Source: Ustilaginoidea virens
Taxonomy: Eukaryota > Ascomycota > Sordariomycetes > Hypocreales > Clavicipitaceae
Length of the DNA: 64,000 nt
Reading direction: 5' to 3'
Assembly: GCF_000687475.1 (NCBI RefSeq)
Contig: NC_057317.1
Coordinates: 4,526,501 to 4,590,500 of the forward strand
The position numbers and the translations under genes were made by a program. The notes under the pieces are model-generated. The model saw only the letters and a program-made list of their open reading frames with translations. It searched no databases and was not told where the DNA came from. Shown here in pieces: positions 59,684 to 64,000 of this stretch. Numbering within the stretch: position 1 is the stretch's first letter; every line of letters starts with the position of its first letter.

Positions 59684-60535
59684 TTTTTACTTCTTTGTTT
59701 TTACCCTACCTTTTTATATTCACCCCTTAGTCTCTTTTGCTTATTAGTACTACTAATATAGCTATCCTTTAGTATCTTCGGCTTACCCTTATTAACTTCG
59801 GCTTACCTATTATCACCTTTGGCTTACCTCTTGTTACCTACGGTATTACCCTGCGGCAATCAATGGCGTACCTAACGGCAACTTACGGCGTAACCTCACG
59901 GCACTTTTAGCGTAACCTTACGTTATTTTTGGAGTAACCTACGGCACCTACGGACTTTATAGTGTGATATCTATCACACTATACCACTGTATAACACCTT
60001 TGCACCTAGTGCACGACACCCACTGCACCATACGGCACCTGTTATACTCTCCCACTTATAGCACTTTTGGTACGGCATTTACGGCACCTTTTATATTACG
60101 GCACCTATAGCACCCACGGCACCTACGGCACCTACGGCACTTACGGCACCTTTATATTACGGCACCATATAAGCACCTTAAATATCAACGCTATAATACG
60201 GACTTGCATAACGCCTACGGCATCTGTGCTTTTATACTGAGACCGGCCGCTATAATCTGCGGCTATTTTTATAGTAGGCTACTAGCCACTATATATACTG
60301 GCAATCCGACTAGTTATTCGACTATTTTTACTAGCTATTTTACCAGTTACTCGACTATTTTGCTAGCTATTTAGCTAGTTATTCCTCTGCTAATTATTCC
60401 TCTATTATTACAACTATCGGCACTATTTTTCAACGGATTTTTAAACCCTTCTTGCCTACTATAGCAGAGTTAGGATCCTATAAGGTCCCTGAATCCGATA
60501 CTGAAGTTGATACTAATGCACAGCTATAGCTAGAT
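59684..60535 (+). other. Copia 5' leader with ACGGCACCT repeats
   Basis: Untranslated leader between primer binding site and gag. It is rich in TACGGCACC 9-mers, densest at about 60055-60180. It matches the corresponding region of copy 2 (63522 to the window end). Confidence 0.65.
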
Positions 60536-62785
60536 ATGGACGATATGAAATCCCAGATGAATATACTAACTGACCTTATATAGGGCCTAGTTAGTAGGCA
60601 AAATAACGACACCTAGGCTACCTAGGCTACTAATAAGAAGCCTACTAAAGCTACTGAAGCTAGACCTTCCACTAAGACTACCACTAAAGATGATGATAGT
60701 GAAGCTGACGTTATAGAAATCGACTAACCTTTTACGCCTATAAAATATAAGGGTAAAGAGCCTATTTATATAATGCCACCAACAACTATCACCAACCAAA
60801 TTAGTAATGGGGCTATTAAGGAATTAGCTAAGACTGCCAACCGCTTTAAAGAGTCCTAAAAGCTAAAAAGCCCCTATAATTTCGACTAATAGAAGCAGGC
60901 CCTTACAATACAACTCAGGGCCTTTAAAATAGCTAACTTTGTTAACGACCCCTCTATAGCAAGGCATTTTGATGAGTCTAAGCAGGCACTTCTACTACTA
61001 ATGCTAAAGAATAGCTATAGTGAAGAAGCTGTAGAGGCTATAGACTGGTATAATGACCCAGAGGAAGCTTACCTTCTACTAGTAGCCTAGTACTACCACT
61101 CACCAGAAGTACAGCAGGCATACTTATACCCTACCTTTCACACCTTTATACTTACCGGTTATAAAGGCACTTTAGAGGCTTTTAATAGCGAATTTAACAG
61201 CTATATTTCTCGCTTTAGAATTCTAGGTTCTAAAATCGACTCTTTCGACCAAGTTAACTAGTATCTTTAGGCTGTAGAGGGGGTATTTACCCGCTAAACG
61301 GAATGCTAACGCTCTATAATTAGGGCTTATAGCGCCCAAGGTATTATTAACAGCAGCAAATTTAACCTCTAGTATTTTATAGTTGACCTACTAGAAGAAT
61401 AGCGTTCTAAAGGGTCTTCTAAGGTAGCTGCTAATAACCCTAAGCAGCTTAAGGCTTCCAAGGACCCTAAGAAAGGGTCTACTAATGCCGCTTCTACTAA
61501 TAATAGCAAGAATAATTCTACTAATAATAGGAAAAAGAAGCAGCAACAGAAGAAGAAACAAGACTCTAACAATAGCAGCAAACAGCAAGATGTTGAGGCC
61601 TTTATTATAGGCAACTATAATACCCAGGATACTAATATATCTTATTCTTCTTCCACTATATCTACTAATAACCAGCCCTTAGCTATAAGCTATAGTGCTA
61701 AATCAGGCGGTAGGACCCTAAAGGATGCCCTCCTTTACGATACAGGCTCCACTTATCATATTGTTAATGATAAGAAGTATTTTACTACTTTTCACCATTT
61801 TGAGAAGAATGATAAGCCTGTAATTACTATTGGTGGCGGCCCTATTTCCCCTACTGGTTAGGGCATAGCACGATTTACTATACTATAGGGCGTTAATCCT
61901 ACGAAATGGGGTATTATAGAGCTCAAAAATGCCCTATATATTCCTACCTTAGATATTAACATTATTAGCGGTGTAAAGCACTATGCCGCTAAAGGGGTAC
62001 TAATTAAAAATCAGCTTTGGTCAGTAAGCCGTAAATGCATCGGCATTTTTAACTTCGAAAAATACGGCTTTTTCCTTCCACAGAAAGGAATAGATACACC
62101 ACTACTGCATCAACCTTACAGCCACTATACTAATAGTATAGTAGTAGAGGTCCCTAGCCCTATTAACCCTGCTGATTATAGTGATCCTGAAGAAACCACT
62201 ATTACCCCCGTTCCTACTACTACGACTAGTAAGGAACCTGTAGAGGCTACTAGCCCTACTACCAACTCTCCCGCTATTACGACTAGCGAAGAGCCCGCTA
62301 TTACGACTAGCGAAAATCCTATAGTGGCTACTAGCCCTACTCCTGCCCCTATAGCAGCTAATGAATATCAGAAGCTATTACAATTAGCCGGCATTTGGCA
62401 TGTACGGCTAGGGCATATAGGTATTCAGCTACTTAAAAAGACCTGTGCTAATACCCCTGGTCTTCCTAACCTTAATAAGGTTAAAGATGCTGATTTTCGC
62501 TGCCTAGCCTATATCCAGGCTAAGAAGGTTAGAAGACCTTCTAAGGATGCGATACCTAATCCAGCTAAATGCCTGGATATTATAGAAGGTGATACTTTTG
62601 CTATATCACCTATGCCATATAACAAACGACCTGTTGCCTTTATATTAGTGGACAGAAAATCCCGATTTCGTTGGCTATACTTACTGCCTAATAGGGAAGG
62701 CACTATTATATTTAAAGCATTATAGAGCTTTATATAGAGCCTATAGGTCAGATATGGTAAAACGCCTATTGAATTCCACTATGAT
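60536..62785 (+). pseudogene. Copia gag-protease-integrase reading frame with stops, cut short
   Basis: One frame can be followed from an ATG at 60536 to 62785 without a length change, interrupted only by TAG/TAA/TGA codons. It has a gag-like start (MDDMKSQMNILTDLI), then a Lys/Asn/Gln-rich region near 61500. The aspartic protease signature LLYDTGSTYHIV is at about 61730-61766. A GAG-pre-integrase zinc region follows (WHVRLGHIGIQLLKKTC near 62395, partner text FRCLAYIQAKK, where the second Cys appears lost to Tyr). The integrase core then begins, with EGDTF and VDRKSRFRWLYLLP. The frame ends at EFHYD, at the second catalytic Asp, where another LTR starts. Reverse transcriptase and RNase H are absent from this copy in the window. 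Confidence 0.8.
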
Positions 62786-63503
62786 TGTTAAAATCCTATA
62801 GTAGCCTACTAGGCTGCTGGCCTAATGCCCTACTGGCTTACTGACCTTCTAGTCCTTATACCGCCTCTTGGACTTACGGTAGTCTTACCAACCTTAGGCC
62901 TTTGCCTTTTACCTTAGGATTTTCAGTGGATTATTTACTGTATATCAAGTAAGGTAGGCCTTATTAAAAAAGGTGTGGCATTGCTAAATTAGCGTGGTGG
63001 GCCTACTAGTGTGGTGGCTAGTCCACTAGTGTGGTGGGTAGTCACTAGCGTGGTGGTTAGTCACTAGCGTGGTGGCTAATTACTAGTGCGGTGGTTAGGG
63101 TGGTTGGAAAGGCTGGATATAGTGGGGCTGCTGACGTATTATATACGTGGCATAGCGAGCATTACGGGGAGCTTTCTTACTGGCTACCTTGGATGCCTGG
63201 GCCCACCCCTCCTTCGTGTATATATAGGATAGCTTTTCCCCTTCTTTCTAGATAGTAGAAGGGTAGCACAATCGAGTCTGTTAATGCACTATATGCCTCT
63301 TAACTTCTTACCTTCCCTGCGTTTTCTGGTTATCTTATATTTGCCTTGCCTTTACACTTGCCTTGCTTTATAGCACTTGTATAGTCTTAGGACTTAGTGA
63401 AAAATCTAGTATTATACTAAGATTAGTTCACAGGTCGCAGACAGTCTTGTGCCATCTAGCTAGCTAGTAAGGCTCTGCTTTTATAGTGACCTTGAGAATT
63501 GCA
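62786..63503 (+). repeat. Ty1/copia LTR, copy 2
   Basis: 718 nt, TGTTAAAATCC to TTGCA, closely similar to copy 1 but with only one of the 59-nt units. TATA-like TGTATATATA at 63217-63226. It begins inside the integrase frame of copy 1. Confidence 0.85.
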
Positions 63504-63506
63504 ATA

Positions 63507-63521
63507 GGTTATGAGCCCGGG
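63507..63521 (+). other. Retrotransposon primer binding site, copy 2
   Basis: Same GGTTATGAGCCCGGG as copy 1. Its presence shows that the LTR at 62786 is a 5' LTR of another element, not the 3' LTR of copy 1. Confidence 0.8.
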
Positions 63522-64000
63522 TTTTACTTCTTTGTTTTTACCCTACCTCTTTTGTGTTCACCCCTTGGTCTCTCTTGCTTATTAGTACTACTAATATAGC
63601 TATCCTTTGGTATCCTTGGCTTACCCTTATCACCTTTGGCTTACCCTTTGTTACCTACGGCATTACCCTGCGGCAATCAACGGCGTACCCCTACGGCAAC
63701 TTACGGCGTAACCTTACGGCACTTTTAGCGTAACCTTACGGCACTTTTAGCGTAACCTTACGTTATTTTCGGAGTAACCTACGGCACCTACGGATTTTAT
63801 AGTGTGATATCTACCACACTATACCACTGTATAACACCTTTGCACCTAGTGCACGACACCTACTGCACTATACGGCACCTGTTATACTCTTCCACTTATA
63901 GCACTTTTGGTACGGCACTTACGGCACCTTTTATATTACGGCACCTATAGCACCTACGGCACCTACGGCACCTACGGCACTTACGGCACCTTTATATTAC
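63522..64000 (+). mobile_element. Copia copy 2 leader, continues past window end
   Basis: Leader sequence parallel to 59684-60160 of copy 1, including ACGGCACCT repeats at the very end. Coding sequence of copy 2 lies outside the window. Confidence 0.75.

Noticed and set aside
62786..63503. LTR copy 2 taken as the 3' LTR of copia copy 1
   Set aside because: It is followed by its own primer binding site and leader, and copy 1 lacks reverse transcriptase before it, so it starts another element.

Overview
The window looks like nuclear DNA of a filamentous ascomycete (Pezizomycotina). Hypocreales/Sordariomycetes is my best guess, but it rests on gene style and not on a search. The reasons are short GT-AG introns of about 50-190 nt, single genes on both strands with no operons, and a fungal gene set: a PYG-rich annexin, verprolin, a Slm1-type F-BAR/PH protein, a Cho1-type phosphatidylserine synthase, a Gar2/nucleolin-like protein and a fungal-type complex I subunit. 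There are also AT-rich, stop-riddled transposon islands of the kind left by repeat-induced point mutation (RIP). About 18 protein-coding genes are supported. Intergenic gaps are long (0.3-3.5 kb) and full of microsatellites, homopolymers and palindromic TACCTAGGTA-type motifs.

Layout. 0-3.5 kb: no supported gene. 3.5-5.7 kb: serine-rich conserved fungal protein (+). 6.6-7.5 kb: BTB/POZ protein (-). 9.7-12.7 kb: five-exon zinc-finger protein (-). 12.9-14.2 kb: AT-rich repeat island. 14.7-16.3 kb: annexin (-). 17.9-19.6 kb: secreted tandem-repeat protein (+). 20.5-21.9 kb: a small single-pass membrane protein and a small secreted, probably GPI-anchored Cys protein (+). 23.9-26.7 kb: three-exon coiled-coil protein (+). 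27.1-28.0 kb: unrecognised protein (-). 28.8-29.3 kb: probable broken secreted-protein gene (-). 32.1-37.3 kb: three mitochondrial proteins (a presequence-bearing membrane protein, ribosomal protein mL54, complex I NDUFB10-type subunit), all on (-), with verprolin (+) between them. 37.8-39.5 kb: Gar2-like nucleolar protein (+). 40.9-42.2 kb: single-pass membrane protein (-). 45.6-48.3 kb: four-exon metzincin peptidase with a jacalin-like domain (+). 49.7-50.8 kb: phosphatidylserine synthase (+). 52.5-55.4 kb: Slm1-like protein (-). 56.0-64.0 kb: retrotransposon island.

The retrotransposon island has three layers. The first is a heavily mutated Ty3/gypsy-type integrase region on the minus strand. 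The second is a Ty1/copia element on the plus strand that begins at 58867, with an LTR, a primer binding site, and gag, protease and the start of integrase. The third is a second copy of the same LTR and leader that begins at 62786, exactly inside the integrase core of the first copy, and runs off the window. The primer binding site matches the anticodon arm of initiator tRNA-Met, as in Drosophila copia, and not the 3' acceptor end.

The genes are ordinary single-copy housekeeping and cell-biology genes and do not form a biosynthetic cluster. Several act at the plasma membrane and actin cortex (Slm1-like, verprolin, annexin, phosphatidylserine synthase), but neighbouring position alone does not show a functional link. 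I saw no convincing tRNA, rRNA or CRISPR array. All exon joins were made by eye from GT-AG sites, and I checked that reading phases agree; homology statements come from recognising motifs, not from database searches.
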